From the NCBI RefSeq assembly GCF_014201715.1, contig NZ_JACHFD010000006.1, positions 108,510 through 172,509 on the forward strand: 64,000 bases of DNA, given 5' to 3'. The position numbers and the translations under genes are program-made. The DNA comes from Haloferula luteola. Its GTDB lineage: Bacteria > Verrucomicrobiota > Verrucomicrobiia > Verrucomicrobiales > Akkermansiaceae. The notes under the pieces are model-generated. The model was not told the DNA's origin. It was given only the letters and a program-made list of their open reading frames with translations, and did not search any database. Shown here one piece after another: positions 1-9,680 of the stretch. Positions within the stretch are counted from its first letter, which is position 1. Every line of letters begins with the position of its first letter.

Positions 1-1
1 C

Positions 2-361
2 GTCCGCGACGCACGCTTCAAGTACATCCGCAACCTCGCCCCGGAAAACACCTACGAGATCGGCGGGATTCATCATTCCCAACCGCTGCAGTCGTGGATC
101 AAAGACGCCAAAAAAAATCCCGACCTAAAGCGCAAAGTCGACTTCCTCTACCATCGCCCTGCCGAAGAACTCTACGATCTCGAGAACGATCCCCTCGAAG
201 AACACAACCTGGCCGGACAACCGGAATTCGCCGATACCCAAAAATCCCTCTCCACGGCTCTGGATGCCTGGATGAAACGTCAGGGAGATCGAGGCATGGC
301 GACAGAAAAAGACGCCCGCCAGCACCAAGACGAACGCTTCCGCAAAGGGAACAAGAAATGA
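2..361 (+). CDS. Sulfatase, C-terminal part (cut by window start)
   Basis: The reading frame is open from base 2 to a TGA at 359-361 and gives 119 residues. The segment LYHRPAEELYDLENDPLEEH, followed by NLAG and an amphipathic end, is the usual C-terminal signature of arylsulfatase-type sulfatases, where it follows the catalytic alkaline-phosphatase-like fold. The formylglycine motif (C/S-x-P-x-R) would lie upstream, outside the window. Family members hydrolyse sulfate esters, often on polysaccharides, and are abundant in Verrucomicrobia and Planctomycetes. The substrate cannot be inferred from this piece. Confidence 0.8.
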   Translation, partial: VRDARFKYIRNLAPENTYEIGGIHHSQPLQSWIKDAKKNPDLKRKVDFLYHRPAEELYDLENDPLEEHNLAGQPEFADTQKSLSTALDAWMKRQGDRGMATEKDARQHQDERFRKGNKK

Positions 362-418
362 TTCCTTCCAGCGACTTCTTGCCTGGCATCCGGCCCGAAG
401 CCTGCTTGCCTCACGCCC

Positions 419-1285
419 ATGCTTCGCACCCTCGTTCTCCTCGCTTCCACGGCCGCCTGCGTCTGCGCGGACGTCGAAAAACCGTCCCCGGAACTCATCA
501 AGCAATTCTCGCTCCCCGCGTTTTATAAGAAAGTCGTTCGGGTTGAGGACTTTCCTGTCGTCTCCTCCGATCAAGTTCCAGACGCCGCGCTCGAAGAAGC
601 CGCCCACAATGTTCGCCAAATGCTCGATGGCCGGGAGGACATCCTCCATGGCCTTGCAAAAAACAAAGTGCGCCTCACCGTCATGGCCGTCAGCGAGCGC
701 ACCTGCGACGTTCCCGAGCACTCCGACCTCAAGCCCGCCGCCTTCTGGAACCGGCGCGCCCGCGGCCTCGGCGCGAGCACCGAGCGACCCTGCGTTTCTT
801 GCGGCGAGGAGAACCTTCTCCACAATCCGGGCGACCCTTATTCCACCGAATCCATCATGGTCCATGAATTTGCCCATGCCATTCACCAGATGGGACTGAG
901 TGAGGTCGACCCCACCTTCGACACTCGCCTCCAGGAAGCCTACCGGCATGCCATGGACAAAGGCCTCTGGAAAGGACTCTACGCCGCGGAAAACCACTAC
1001 GAATATTGGGCCGAAGCCGTTCAATCATGGTTCGATACCAACCGCGAAAACGACGCTCTTCATAATCACGTCAACTCCCGCCAGGAATTGATCGACTACG
1101 ATCCGGACGTCGCCGCCCTTTGCCGGGAAGTCTTCGGCGATCGGGCATGGAGATACGTGCGGGCCGACGATCCATCCCGCCTAACGGAGCCGCATCTCAA
1201 AGACCTCGACCGTTCCAAGCTCGCCCCCTTCGCCTGGACCAAGCAGGAAGAAGAGGACTATCGTAAGAACCCCGAACCGAAATAG
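419..1285 (+). CDS. Secreted zincin-type metallopeptidase-like protein
   Basis: The 288-residue product starts with a short hydrophobic signal peptide (LRTLVLLASTAACVCA), so it is probably exported. Around residues 145-150 it has HEFAHAIHQ, an HExxH zinc motif, and about 50 residues further on there is a Tyr/Glu-rich stretch (ENHYEYWAEAVQSWF) that could supply the third ligand, as in anthrax-lethal-factor-like zincins. It follows the sulfatase gene with a 57-base gap and precedes the DUF1080 fusion gene, so the three could be co-expressed. Peptidase activity is inferred from the motif only. Confidence 0.7.
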   Translation: MLRTLVLLASTAACVCADVEKPSPELIKQFSLPAFYKKVVRVEDFPVVSSDQVPDAALEEAAHNVRQMLDGREDILHGLAKNKVRLTVMAVSERTCDVPEHSDLKPAAFWNRRARGLGASTERPCVSCGEENLLHNPGDPYSTESIMVHEFAHAIHQMGLSEVDPTFDTRLQEAYRHAMDKGLWKGLYAAENHYEYWAEAVQSWFDTNRENDALHNHVNSRQELIDYDPDVAALCREVFGDRAWRYVRADDPSRLTEPHLKDLDRSKLAPFAWTKQEEEDYRKNPEPK

Positions 1286-1331
1286 CCCTCCCCGTGCAAG
1301 GCTGGGCGCCGCCTCCCCGTAGGAGCCCGCC

Positions 1332-4300
1332 ATGCATCGCATCATCGGAATGCTGGGAGCCCTCTCTCTGGGCATCATCACCGCCCACGCCGAGGACTCC
1401 AGCCCATGGCAGGACCTCTTTAACGGGAAAAACCTCGACGGCTGGTCCGGCGACCCTCGCCTCTGGTCCGTCGAGGATGGCATCCTCACCGGTCGCACCG
1501 ACGACGGCGAGCGCAAGCTCACCGTGAATTCCTACCTCATTCTCGACGTCGACGTCCCCGCCGACTTCGAGCTTGAGTTCAAAGCTCGCGTCACCGGTGA
1601 AAACTCCGGCGTCCAATACCGCAGCTGGAAAGTCAAAGACGTTCCCTTCGGCGTCGGAGGCCTCCAGTGCGACCTCCACCCTCAGCCCGAATACCTCGGC
1701 ATGTTTTATGACGAGCGCGGCACCGGGATCACCGTCAAGCACGGCGAAAAAGTCACCGTCGGCCAGGGCGTCGAAACGCTTCCTGCCTCCACCAAGCCAC
1801 CCACCCAACTCGGGGAATGGAACACCTACCGCGTCCAAGCTGTCGGGCGCCACTACCGCCACCAGATCAATGGCCAAACCGTCGCTGAATTGATCGATGC
1901 CGACGACTCCCAACGTCCACTCGACGGCATCATCGGCCTCCAGCTGCACGTCGGCGGACCCATGAAGGCGGAATACAAAGACTTCCGGATTCGCCCGCTC
2001 GCAGCATGGCCTGGGCAGGCATCCACGATGGTCCCCGTACCCGAAATGCCCGGCACGCAACTCCTTGAGGGCTTTCATTTGGAGAAAGTATATGACATCC
2101 CCGCCGAAAGTGGATCGTGGGTCACCATGACCCGCGACGACCAGGGTAACTTCTATTGCGGCAGCCAATATGGCGGCATCTGGAAAGTCACTCTGGACAA
2201 AGACGGCAAGGTCACCGCCACCAACCTCAACATCCCCCTGGAGAGCACCCAAGGAGTCCTCTGGAACGATGGCTGCCTATGGATCTCTTCCACAGAGTCC
2301 CCGGATGGACGCAATGGGGTGTGGCGCGTGGACCTGCGCCAAGGCACTCCCGCAGAGCCTGAACTCGTCAAACCCGTCCCGCGGGGCGGCGAGCACGGCC
2401 TGCACACCTTGCGCCGATCGCCCGACGGCCAATTCATCTACCTCGTCTCCGGCAACCATTGCCCCCTCCCCGAATTTGATCGCTCGCTCGTCCCCGAAGT
2501 TTGGGCAGAAGATCAACTGCTTCCCCGTCGCCCCGACGCGAACGGTCACGCGGCCAACGTCATGGCACCTGGTGGCTGGATCGCCCGCTTCCGCCCCGAC
2601 GGTAGCGATTGGACCCTCGTGGCCATCGGTTTGCGCAATTCCTACGGACTCGATTTCAACGCTGATGGACAACTCTACACCTACGACGCCGATATGGAAT
2701 GGGACTTCGGCATGCCATGGTACCGCCCCACCCGCATCTGTGAAGTCGTCCCCGGCGCCGAATTCGGCTGGCGCAATGGCACCGGCAAATGGCCCGAAGC
2801 CTACGAAGATTCCCTTCCCGCAGCCCTCAACATCGGCCCCGGATCCCCCACTGCCCTCCTTTCCGGTCGCGGTGCAAAATTTCCCGCCGCCTACCAGCGC
2901 GCCCTGTTCGCCTTCGACTGGACCTACGCCACCATTCGCGCCATCCACACCGACCCCGGTCAACCTGTGCGTGGCGAAGAATTTCTCGCCGGCAATGGCC
3001 TGCCGCTGACCGATGGCGTCGTAGGCACCGATGGTGCCCTCTACTTCCTCTCTGGCGGCCGCCGTGCTGCCTCGGCCTTGTGGAAAATCTCCTACACCGG
3101 CAAAGAATCCACCGCACCGATCGCGCCGGCACCTGCCATCGAAGAACCGACCTTCACCCTCGATGAAGCCTGGCAAAAGCTTGGCTCCACCGACCGTACC
3201 GATCGCTTCCTCGCCCGCACCCGCCTCGAACTCTACCCGCCCTCCTCGTGGAGCGATCGACTCAAGGGAGAAAAAAATCCCTGGCGGGTCATCGGTGGAG
3301 CTATCGCCCTCGCCCGCACCGACCAAAACGACAGCGTTCAGGTCGCCACAGACGCCCTCGTCACCCTCGATTTCTCTGCGCTCGACTCCCACGCCCGCAT
3401 CAACTGGCTGCGCGCCGTCGGGCTCATCATCGCCCGCCATGGCGCCCTTCCACCCGCCCAGCGCGAACAAGTCCTCGGCTGCGCCAACTCTTCCTTTCCT
3501 TCCGGAGATCGTGAAGTGGATCACGAATTGGTGCGCCTGCTCTGTGCCATCCAAGCGCCTGGCATCGTCTCACGCACCCTCGATTGGGCCGACCAAATCG
3601 GAGCCCAGCCACCACCCGATTGGCTCGAACTGGCGAAACGCAACGCCCAATACGGCGCCGACATCGAGGGCATGATCGCCAAGTTTCCCTCCGCCGACCG
3701 CATCCAGGCCCTCTACTGCCTGCGCGCCGTACCCGGCCCCTGGTCGGGCCCCGAACGAGAGCGTGTTTTCGCTTGGTTTCAGGATCTCCTCAGCATGCAA
3801 GGCGGACGCAGCTATGCCGGCTTCATCAAAGACCTCCGCCAACAAATGCTCGACTCCTGCACCCCCGAAGAACAGGAGCGCTATCGTGATGCTGGCAAAG
3901 GCAACAGCAACCCCTTCGCCAACCTCCCCCCCGTGCAGGGCCCCGGACACTCATGGACCGTCGATGAAATCGTCGCCCTCGCCAACGAAGGCCTCGATGG
4001 CCGCGACGCCCACGCGGGCGAAAACATGTTCAAAGCCTCGCTCTGCTCCGCTTGCCACCGTTTCGACGGTGAAGGAGGCGCCGCCGGTCCCGACCTCAGC
4101 GCTGTCGGAGGTCGCTTCAGTATCCGTGACCTCGCCGAAGCCATCGTCGATCCCAACAAACTCGTCTCCGACCAATACGCCTGGGAGACCCTCGTCCTCC
4201 ACGATGGTTCCCGTATGAACGTCCGAGTCATCGAGGAAACCGAGGAATCGCTCACGGTCGCCACCAATGCGTTTGAACCATCCGAACAAAGCCACGTCTT

Positions 4301-4424
4301 CACTTCCGACCTCCATCAGCGCGAACACTCCGCCATTTCTCCGATGCCTCCGGGGCTCATCAACCGCCTCAATCCCGAGGAACTGAAAGACCTCCTCGCC
4401 TTCCTCCTCAGGAAATCAGCCTGA
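1332..4424 (+). CDS. DUF1080 - sugar-dehydrogenase-like propeller - cytochrome c fusion protein
   Basis: The 1030-residue exported protein has three parts. After a signal peptide (to about residue 20) comes a DUF1080 / 3-keto-disaccharide hydrolase-like domain (about 25-225, with WQDLFNGKNLDGW). Residues 240-600 resemble a soluble glucose/sorbosone dehydrogenase-type propeller. After a helical linker there is a C-terminal c-type cytochrome domain (about 900-1030) with the haem motif CSACH near residue 912. This architecture is typical of PVC-group proteins. It probably acts in the periplasm, oxidising or cleaving a sugar and passing electrons to the attached haem. The substrate is unknown. 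Confidence 0.85.
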   Translation: MHRIIGMLGALSLGIITAHAEDSSPWQDLFNGKNLDGWSGDPRLWSVEDGILTGRTDDGERKLTVNSYLILDVDVPADFELEFKARVTGENSGVQYRSWKVKDVPFGVGGLQCDLHPQPEYLGMFYDERGTGITVKHGEKVTVGQGVETLPASTKPPTQLGEWNTYRVQAVGRHYRHQINGQTVAELIDADDSQRPLDGIIGLQLHVGGPMKAEYKDFRIRPLAAWPGQASTMVPVPEMPGTQLLEGFHLEKVYDIPAESGSWVTMTRDDQGNFYCGSQYGGIWKVTLDKDGKVTATNLNIPLESTQGVLWNDGCLWISSTESPDGRNGVWRVDLRQGTPAEPELVKPVPRGGEHGLHTLRRSPDGQFIYLVSGNHCPLPEFDRSLVPEVWAEDQLLPRRPDANGHAANVMAPGGWIARFRPDGSDWTLVAIGLRNSYGLDFNADGQLYTYDADMEWDFGMPWYRPTRICEVVPGAEFGWRNGTGKWPEAYEDSLPAALNIGPGSPTALLSGRGAKFPAAYQRALFAFDWTYATIRAIHTDPGQPVRGEEFLAGNGLPLTDGVVGTDGALYFLSGGRRAASALWKISYTGKESTAPIAPAPAIEEPTFTLDEAWQKLGSTDRTDRFLARTRLELYPPSSWSDRLKGEKNPWRVIGGAIALARTDQNDSVQVATDALVTLDFSALDSHARINWLRAVGLIIARHGALPPAQREQVLGCANSSFPSGDREVDHELVRLLCAIQAPGIVSRTLDWADQIGAQPPPDWLELAKRNAQYGADIEGMIAKFPSADRIQALYCLRAVPGPWSGPERERVFAWFQDLLSMQGGRSYAGFIKDLRQQMLDSCTPEEQERYRDAGKGNSNPFANLPPVQGPGHSWTVDEIVALANEGLDGRDAHAGENMFKASLCSACHRFDGEGGAAGPDLSAVGGRFSIRDLAEAIVDPNKLVSDQYAWETLVLHDGSRMNVRVIEETEESLTVATNAFEPSEQSHVFTSDLHQREHSAISPMPPGLINRLNPEELKDLLAFLLRKSA

Positions 4425-4476
4425 ATTCCAAAGCCCTGCAAGTTGGGACGGATTCACCGTGTATTCGTCCCGACCC

Positions 4477-5655
4477 ATGAAACGCAGGAACTTCATCCAC
4501 TCCACCGGCATCGCCGCTTTGGCCGCCGGAGTCAGTCGTGCCGCCGAAACCACCGAGCACGCCACCCTTGCCGACCACACAGTCCGCGACATCGAATTCA
4601 AAGAAGTTCGGTTTCACTGGCCTCGATTGGTGGGAAAAAATGCCCGCCTCGATGTCCATGGCCAACACCACCGCCTGACCGTCGCCATCGTTCATACCGA
4701 TCGCGGCGCCACCGGCTGGGGCTCCGGCTGGCGACCGGACGCTGGCATCGTCGACCTCGTCAAAGGCCGTCGGCTTTCTGATCTCATCGATCCCGCCTCC
4801 GGAATCCTCAATCCCCAACTGCACTTCCTCGACTTCGCCCTCCACGACCTCGCCGGCATCATCCTCGATCAACCCGTCTATCAGATGCTCGGCGCCAAGG
4901 GCCCGAAGGAAAACCGCCTCTACAGCGGGATGATCTACTTCGATGAACTGGAACCGCCCGATCATCCGTCCGGCCTCGACAAAGTCATCGAAAATTGCGC
5001 CTGGGACCTCGACTACGGATACCGTCAGTTAAAAGTCAAAATCGGCCGCAGTGGCAAATGGTACCCCCATGACAAGGGCCTCGCCACCGACATCGAAATC
5101 GTCAAACGCATTCAGGAAACCTTTCAAGATCGCGGAGTCGAAATCCTCGTCGATGCCAATGATGCTTACAGCGTCGACGACGCCATCGCCTTCCTCAAAG
5201 GCATTGAAGGCGTGCCGCTCTTCTGGTTCGAAGAACCCTTCCGCGAGGATCGCGAAAAGACCAAACAGCTCCGCGACTGGATGCACGCCAACGGACGAGA
5301 AAAAACCCTCGTCGCCGATGGCGAGGCTAATCCCGATCCCGCCTTCTGCCTCGAACTTGCCCAGGAACACATCCTCGATGCGGTCCTTCACGACACCCAG
5401 AGCTACGGCTTCTCCGCGTGGCGGAAACTCATGCCCAAGCTCATCGCCTGCGATACCTTCGCCAGCCCACACGCCTGGGGCGATCGCTTCAAAACCAACT
5501 ACACCGCCCACCTCGCAGCTGGCCTTGGCAACTGCTGCACCATCGAAGGTGTCACCTGCGAATCCGAAGACGTCGACTTTGGTGACTATCCCCTGAAGGA
5601 TGGCAAGATCACTGTCTCCGATGCCCCCGGATTCGGGATGAAACTGCGGGTCTGA
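4477..5655 (+). CDS. TAT-exported enolase-superfamily enzyme (mandelate racemase/muconate lactonizing type)
   Basis: The chosen start gives MKRRNFIHSTGIAALAAG, a twin-arginine-like export signal; a GTG 18 bases upstream is less likely. The body is an enolase-superfamily barrel: LKVKIGR carries the KxK catalytic pair near residue 190, VDANDAY the first metal-binding Asp, WFEEPF the Glu, and ADGEAN the third ligand region. Relatives abstract a proton alpha to a carboxylate (sugar-acid dehydration, racemisation). The 52-base distance to the upstream DUF1080 fusion suggests a shared role in periplasmic carbohydrate breakdown, which is an inference. Confidence 0.8.
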   Translation: MKRRNFIHSTGIAALAAGVSRAAETTEHATLADHTVRDIEFKEVRFHWPRLVGKNARLDVHGQHHRLTVAIVHTDRGATGWGSGWRPDAGIVDLVKGRRLSDLIDPASGILNPQLHFLDFALHDLAGIILDQPVYQMLGAKGPKENRLYSGMIYFDELEPPDHPSGLDKVIENCAWDLDYGYRQLKVKIGRSGKWYPHDKGLATDIEIVKRIQETFQDRGVEILVDANDAYSVDDAIAFLKGIEGVPLFWFEEPFREDREKTKQLRDWMHANGREKTLVADGEANPDPAFCLELAQEHILDAVLHDTQSYGFSAWRKLMPKLIACDTFASPHAWGDRFKTNYTAHLAAGLGNCCTIEGVTCESEDVDFGDYPLKDGKITVSDAPGFGMKLRV

Positions 5656-5686
5656 ACCCAGCCCCGCAGCCCACGCCCTCCGCCGC

Positions 5687-6556
5687 TCAACTCCGACCGG
5701 CGGAGATCAGCGTGTTCTTCATCAACATCGCGATCGTCATCGGCCCCACTCCACCAGGAACCGGAGTGATCGCAGCACATTTGGGCGCCACCTCGGGGTA
5801 AGCCACATCACCCGTCAGTCGGAAGCCACTCTTGCGGCTGGCATCTTCGACTCGATTGATGCCCACATCAATCACCACCGCTCCTTCGCGCACCCAGTCG
5901 GCCTTCACCATTTCCGGTCGACCCACGGCCGCGATGACAATGTCTGCCTGACGGCAAATCCCCGGCAAATCCTTGCTACGCGAATGCGCCACCGTGACCG
6001 TCGCATCCGACCCTTTGGCCATCAACAACAGCGCCATCGGCTTGCCGACGATCATACTGCGACCAATCACCACCGCGTTGGCACCCTTCGTTTCCACGCC
6101 CGCTTCCTTCAGCAACCGCATGCAACCCGCGGGGGTGCAGGGCACGAATCCGCTCGGATCTTCCAGAGCCAGCTTCGCCACATTCTCCGGATGGAAACCG
6201 TCGACGTCCTTTGCCGGATCGATCGCCCGGACAATCGCTTCCTCATCAATGTGCGGCGGAGGAGGACTCTGCACCAGAATCCCGTGAATGGCGGGATCGG
6301 CATTCAATCGCTCCACCACCGCCAGCAAATCTTCCTGCGTCGTCTCCGTCGGCAGCACGATCTTTTCGGAATGAATCCCCAGCTCACCGCAGGTCCGAAC
6401 TTTCGATCCCACGTACACCTGAGAGGCGGGATCCTCCCCCACCAACACCACCGCCAAGCCCGGTGTCACGCCCCGGGCCTTCAATTGCTCCACTTCCTGC
6501 CGGCACTCTTCGAGCACCGCTGCAGCCACAGCCTTGCCATCAATGATCTTGCTCAT
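5687..6556 (-). CDS. folD: Methylenetetrahydrofolate dehydrogenase/cyclohydrolase FolD
   Basis: The 289-residue product has normal FolD length. YVGSK near residue 50 carries the cyclohydrolase lysine; [10 protein letters not shown] and the Rossmann segment [17 protein letters not shown] match the NAD(P)-binding half. The end has [19 protein letters not shown], the family signature. It interconverts 5,10-methylene- and 10-formyl-tetrahydrofolate in the cytosol. The usual VQLPLP substrate loop reads VQSPPPP here. Its start overlaps the stop of the upstream acyltransferase gene by ATGA, so the two are translationally coupled. Confidence 0.96.
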   Translation of the reverse strand: MSKIIDGKAVAAAVLEECRQEVEQLKARGVTPGLAVVLVGEDPASQVYVGSKVRTCGELGIHSEKIVLPTETTQEDLLAVVERLNADPAIHGILVQSPPPPHIDEEAIVRAIDPAKDVDGFHPENVAKLALEDPSGFVPCTPAGCMRLLKEAGVETKGANAVVIGRSMIVGKPMALLLMAKGSDATVTVAHSRSKDLPGICRQADIVIAAVGRPEMVKADWVREGAVVIDVGINRVEDASRKSGFRLTGDVAYPEVAPKCAAITPVPGGVGPMTIAMLMKNTLISAGRS

Positions 6557-7224
6557 GCTTCTGGGTTGAAATCATCCACTCCGGACCGGAGCACCGCTTC
6601 AATTTCCGCGCGCCGGTTTTCAAAGCCATCCTCCCCAAGTCCAGGGTCCACGGCAAGCGCGGCATCAAATACCACCCGAACCTTGCTGAACGGCTTGGGA
6701 ATCACAAACCGATCCCAGGACTTCAACCGCCACGCCGAGGAAAATCGAACATGGATCGGTACCAAGGGAGCCCCCGTCGTTTGCGCCAACTTCACCACCC
6801 CCGCCTGCAGATGATACCGCGGCCCCCGGGGCCCATCCGGCGTCACGCAACAATCCCATCCCTCCCTCAGGGCTCTGCGCAACGCCACCAAGGCCGCCAC
6901 GCCACGTCGTGAACTTGAGCCCCGCACCGAACCAATCCCAAACACCCCTACCGCCCGGGCAAGCATCGCTCCATCATGGCTGGCACTCGTCAACACCACC
7001 GCCCTTCGCCGCCCATGCACCAAGGCATCCCACGCCTCAGGCACCGCAAAAATCCGGTTGTGCCACATCGCCAACACCACCGGCCGCGCCATCGCCGCGA
7101 CCCCGGCACGATCCTCAATCTCGTAGCGCAACGTGGTGCACCAAACCCGCATCAGCCAGCCCGCGGCCGTTCCTAACAAAGTCGCCTTGCGGCTCTCCCG
7201 AATCTCCGATTGATCCCCCATCAC
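6553..7224 (-). CDS. DUF374 / lysophospholipid acyltransferase-family protein
   Basis: The 223-residue product has the DUF374 acyltransferase pattern: AMWHNRIF near residue 53 (family His motif), [25 protein letters not shown], and [21 protein letters not shown] in the middle. Members transfer acyl groups in lipid or lipid A-type precursors at the inner membrane face. It overlaps folD downstream by ATGA and the FGGY kinase upstream by 4 bases, so the three form an operon. The acyl acceptor is not evident. Confidence 0.8.
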   Translation of the reverse strand: MMGDQSEIRESRKATLLGTAAGWLMRVWCTTLRYEIEDRAGVAAMARPVVLAMWHNRIFAVPEAWDALVHGRRRAVVLTSASHDGAMLARAVGVFGIGSVRGSSSRRGVAALVALRRALREGWDCCVTPDGPRGPRYHLQAGVVKLAQTTGAPLVPIHVRFSSAWRLKSWDRFVIPKPFSKVRVVFDAALAVDPGLGEDGFENRRAEIEAVLRSGVDDFNPEA

Positions 7225-8714
7225 AAAAAGCCGCCTGCGTGCAAAGTTTCTACCAGATACTGTTGGCGGGCAAGCAACTGGGCATACAAATCCCTCCGGC
7301 CCGGATCAGGTTGACGCCGGGACGCCTCCACCGGCGTCACCACATATCCAGCGATTTCATCGAATCCCAAAGTCTCGCCTTGCTCGTGGAAATACACGGC
7401 CGCCGCCTGCATCGCCGCCCCCAATAGGGCCCCGCCGCCGCCTTTCACCGGCACCGTCGGCAAATCGCAAACATCCGCCAGCAGCGCCCCACCCGTCGGT
7501 CCCGGATCATGCACCAAACGCAGCTCGTTCAGCTCAAATCCCATCTCCCGCAGCCGACTCACCGCATATCCAAATGACAACGCCACCCCCTCCGCCGCCG
7601 CCCGCGCGAGATTGGCCGGAGTGAAGTTGTTCAAAGTCATCCCGTGGATCAACCCTTGGGCATCCGGAAGCTTCGGCACCTCTTCGCCCCGCAAATACGG
7701 CAGAAACGTCAGACCCTCCGCACCCGGCGCCGCCGAGGCAATCGCCTTCTCAAACTCCGCCTTACTCCACCCGTAGTGCCGACGCACCAGCTCAGGAGCC
7801 GCCACGATGTTGCGCAGCGCCATCCGCGTGAAACCATGTCCGGAAACCTCGCATCCGATCGTTCCCTCGCCGAGAAAATCCACCAACGGCTGCTCACTCA
7901 CCGCCGCCATCCCTCCATCCGCAGAAAGATCCGCTACCCCCTCACCCGGTCGCGCCGTACCACTCGCAAAAAGCATCGCCGCACGTGCTCCCAAACCCGG
8001 CGCCACCCATACCCCCTCGCTCAACCCCCACGCCTGCGCCAACGCCGGACGCAACCGACCCCGAGGAGACGTCTCCACCAAGCCCGATGGGAGCATTTCT
8101 CCCACCGCAGGATCGATCCACTCCGCCATCTCCCGGCACCAAGAACGCGTCGGGACGGAAAACAACCCCGTCGTCGCTGCCGACGAAGCCGAACTCCCGC
8201 CCTCCCCGGTCAGCCAATACCCCACAAAGTCCTGAGGCGTCAGCACCTGCGCCACCTGCTGAAAATGCCGCGGCTCGTGATCGCGCAGCCACAACAACTG
8301 CGATGCCAATGAGCCCGCTTCCGGCGCATTCCCAATCAGCTCAATCACCCCCGGAGCCCCCCCGAACTCCCGCGCAATCTTTTCCGCCTGACTCTGCGCC
8401 GATCGATCCACCCCGAGCTTTGCCGGGCGAATCACCCGATCCGCCGCATCCAATACCACCAATCCTCCCTCCGCCGCCGTCACCCCCAGCGCCACCACCC
8501 GCTCCCGCCCCGCTCCCAGCTTCTCCAATACCTCGCGAACCGCTTGATCCAATGCTCCCAACCAACGAGTCGGATCTTGCTCCACAAAACCTTCCGGCAG
8601 CCCCTCAATCGCGCTCAGGGGGGCGGTCGCGATGATCGAAGCATCAGCACTTTCCAGGTCGAGCGCCATCACCCGGGCCATCAATGGGCCCATCTCGATT
8701 CCGAGAAAAAACAT
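7221..8714 (-). CDS. FGGY-family carbohydrate kinase, divergent (xylulokinase-like)
   Basis: The 497-residue product starting at ATG 8714 aligns in outline with xylulokinases: EQDPTRWLGALDQAVREVL, ALGVTAAEGGLVVLD, LTPQDFVGYWLTGE, EGLTFLPYLRGEEVP and GGGALLGAAMQAA. Two key places are atypical. The N-terminal phosphate-binding loop is GIEMGPLMARVMALD instead of the usual DLGTSxxK type, and the loop around residue 270 reads ADLSADGGM instead of SLGTSG. It may act on an unusual sugar or have lost activity. It is co-transcribed with the two downstream genes. Confidence 0.75.
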   Translation of the reverse strand: MFFLGIEMGPLMARVMALDLESADASIIATAPLSAIEGLPEGFVEQDPTRWLGALDQAVREVLEKLGAGRERVVALGVTAAEGGLVVLDAADRVIRPAKLGVDRSAQSQAEKIAREFGGAPGVIELIGNAPEAGSLASQLLWLRDHEPRHFQQVAQVLTPQDFVGYWLTGEGGSSASSAATTGLFSVPTRSWCREMAEWIDPAVGEMLPSGLVETSPRGRLRPALAQAWGLSEGVWVAPGLGARAAMLFASGTARPGEGVADLSADGGMAAVSEQPLVDFLGEGTIGCEVSGHGFTRMALRNIVAAPELVRRHYGWSKAEFEKAIASAAPGAEGLTFLPYLRGEEVPKLPDAQGLIHGMTLNNFTPANLARAAAEGVALSFGYAVSRLREMGFELNELRLVHDPGPTGGALLADVCDLPTVPVKGGGGALLGAAMQAAAVYFHEQGETLGFDEIAGYVVTPVEASRRQPDPGRRDLYAQLLARQQYLVETLHAGGFL

Positions 8715-8804
8715 GGTTGGGGTGCCTGCGAGCCTCCCTTCCTCCCCGGGGCTTGGCAAGCTCTGGCTTGATTCGGAGCCGCTTGACGCCAAAGTTCTTC
8801 GCCG

Positions 8805-9269
8805 ATGAGCGATTTTGAGGACAAAGTGCGCGAGGCCCTCGCCCAACCGCAGAACCAAGGTGAAATGAGCGATGCCGACAGCGTCGGCACCGTCGGTTCT
8901 CCCGACTGCGGCGACATGCTCCGTATGTGGCTGAAATTCACCGAAAAAGACGGCAAACGGGTCATCGACCGTGCCTCCTTCCAGTCCTTTGGCTGCCAAA
9001 CCGCCGTCGCCGTCGCCTCCATGGCGACCGAGCTTCTCAAGGGCAAAACCCCCGAGGAGGCCGCCCAACTCTCCGCCGATCAACTCACCGGCGACCTTGG
9101 CCCTCTCCCTCCGATGAAGATCCACTGCGGTCAGCTCGTCGAAGGAGCCCTTCGCGACGCCCTCGGCCAAGCCCCCGAAAAGACAACGGCGCCCACCACC
9201 GCACCCACCCTCTCCTCCCAACTCCAAGCCCCCAAAGGCAAAGTCCGCATCGTGCCGCTCGACGAGTAA
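8805..9269 (+). CDS. NifU/IscU-type iron-sulfur cluster scaffold protein
   Basis: The 154-residue product contains the three scaffold cysteines in their normal contexts: GSPDCGDML (with the conserved Asp), SFGCQTAVAVASMATELLKGK, and KIHCGQLVEGALRDAL. This is the NifU N-terminal/IscU fold that assembles 2Fe-2S clusters delivered by a cysteine desulfurase. The last 40 residues are Pro/Thr-rich and not part of the fold. It is divergent from the kinase operon with a 90-base gap. No desulfurase gene lies nearby. Confidence 0.85.
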   Translation: MSDFEDKVREALAQPQNQGEMSDADSVGTVGSPDCGDMLRMWLKFTEKDGKRVIDRASFQSFGCQTAVAVASMATELLKGKTPEEAAQLSADQLTGDLGPLPPMKIHCGQLVEGALRDALGQAPEKTTAPTTAPTLSSQLQAPKGKVRIVPLDE

Positions 9270-9315
9270 GGCGACCGGAAAACCTTTGCTAGGTCCCCGC
9301 CATCAAGAGCCCCTC

Positions 9316-9528
9316 TCACCGCTTCTCTTTGGTGAGATCGAACATTGTATCCGTCAGCCATTTCCGAAACGACTCGTTGTCCTGGAACTGTTTGAAAAGC
9401 TGGGCGTCGTCTTTGAACATGGCGGTGATCACCCGCAGCCATGCTTTGTCGCCCTTGCTTTCGAGAATGCGCTGGAAGTTGGCCGGTGGCGGCAGATGGG
9501 TCCACAACGGGTTCCAGACCGGCAGCAC
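9316..9528 (-). pseudogene. C-terminal remnant, possibly of a type I restriction (HsdR-like) subunit
   Basis: A 70-codon open stretch starts only at a GTG and ends with FKQFQDNESFRKWLTDTMFDL, which I recall as similar to the end of type I restriction endonuclease subunits; no search was possible. Immediately upstream, a different frame reads RIRLLEIGGNRPHP and then breaks, so the stretch looks like a fused or frameshifted scar rather than an intact gene. It sits directly downstream of the displaced rnpB 3' end, a place where mobile DNA has evidently inserted. The identification is weak. Confidence 0.35.
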
Positions 9529-9604
9529 GGGTGCGGGCGGTTGCCGCCGATTTCGAGCAGGCGAATCCGATGATTCGACGTCGAGGCCTCCACGTCTTGA
9601 TACC

Positions 9605-9634
9605 TTGAAAAATCAGTTTAGTCCTGATTTTCAA
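9605..9634. terminator. Hairpin TTGAAAAATCAG / CTGATTTTCAA
   Basis: An inverted repeat of 11 paired bases with one extra A and a 7-base loop lies between the restriction-like remnant and the stranded rnpB 3' end. It may be a leftover terminator of the original rnpB downstream region or of an earlier insert. Confidence 0.35.
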
Positions 9635-9680
9635 CGTAATACTTTTCCTCTTCGAACAACATCCCGCCGTCGGAAATGAA

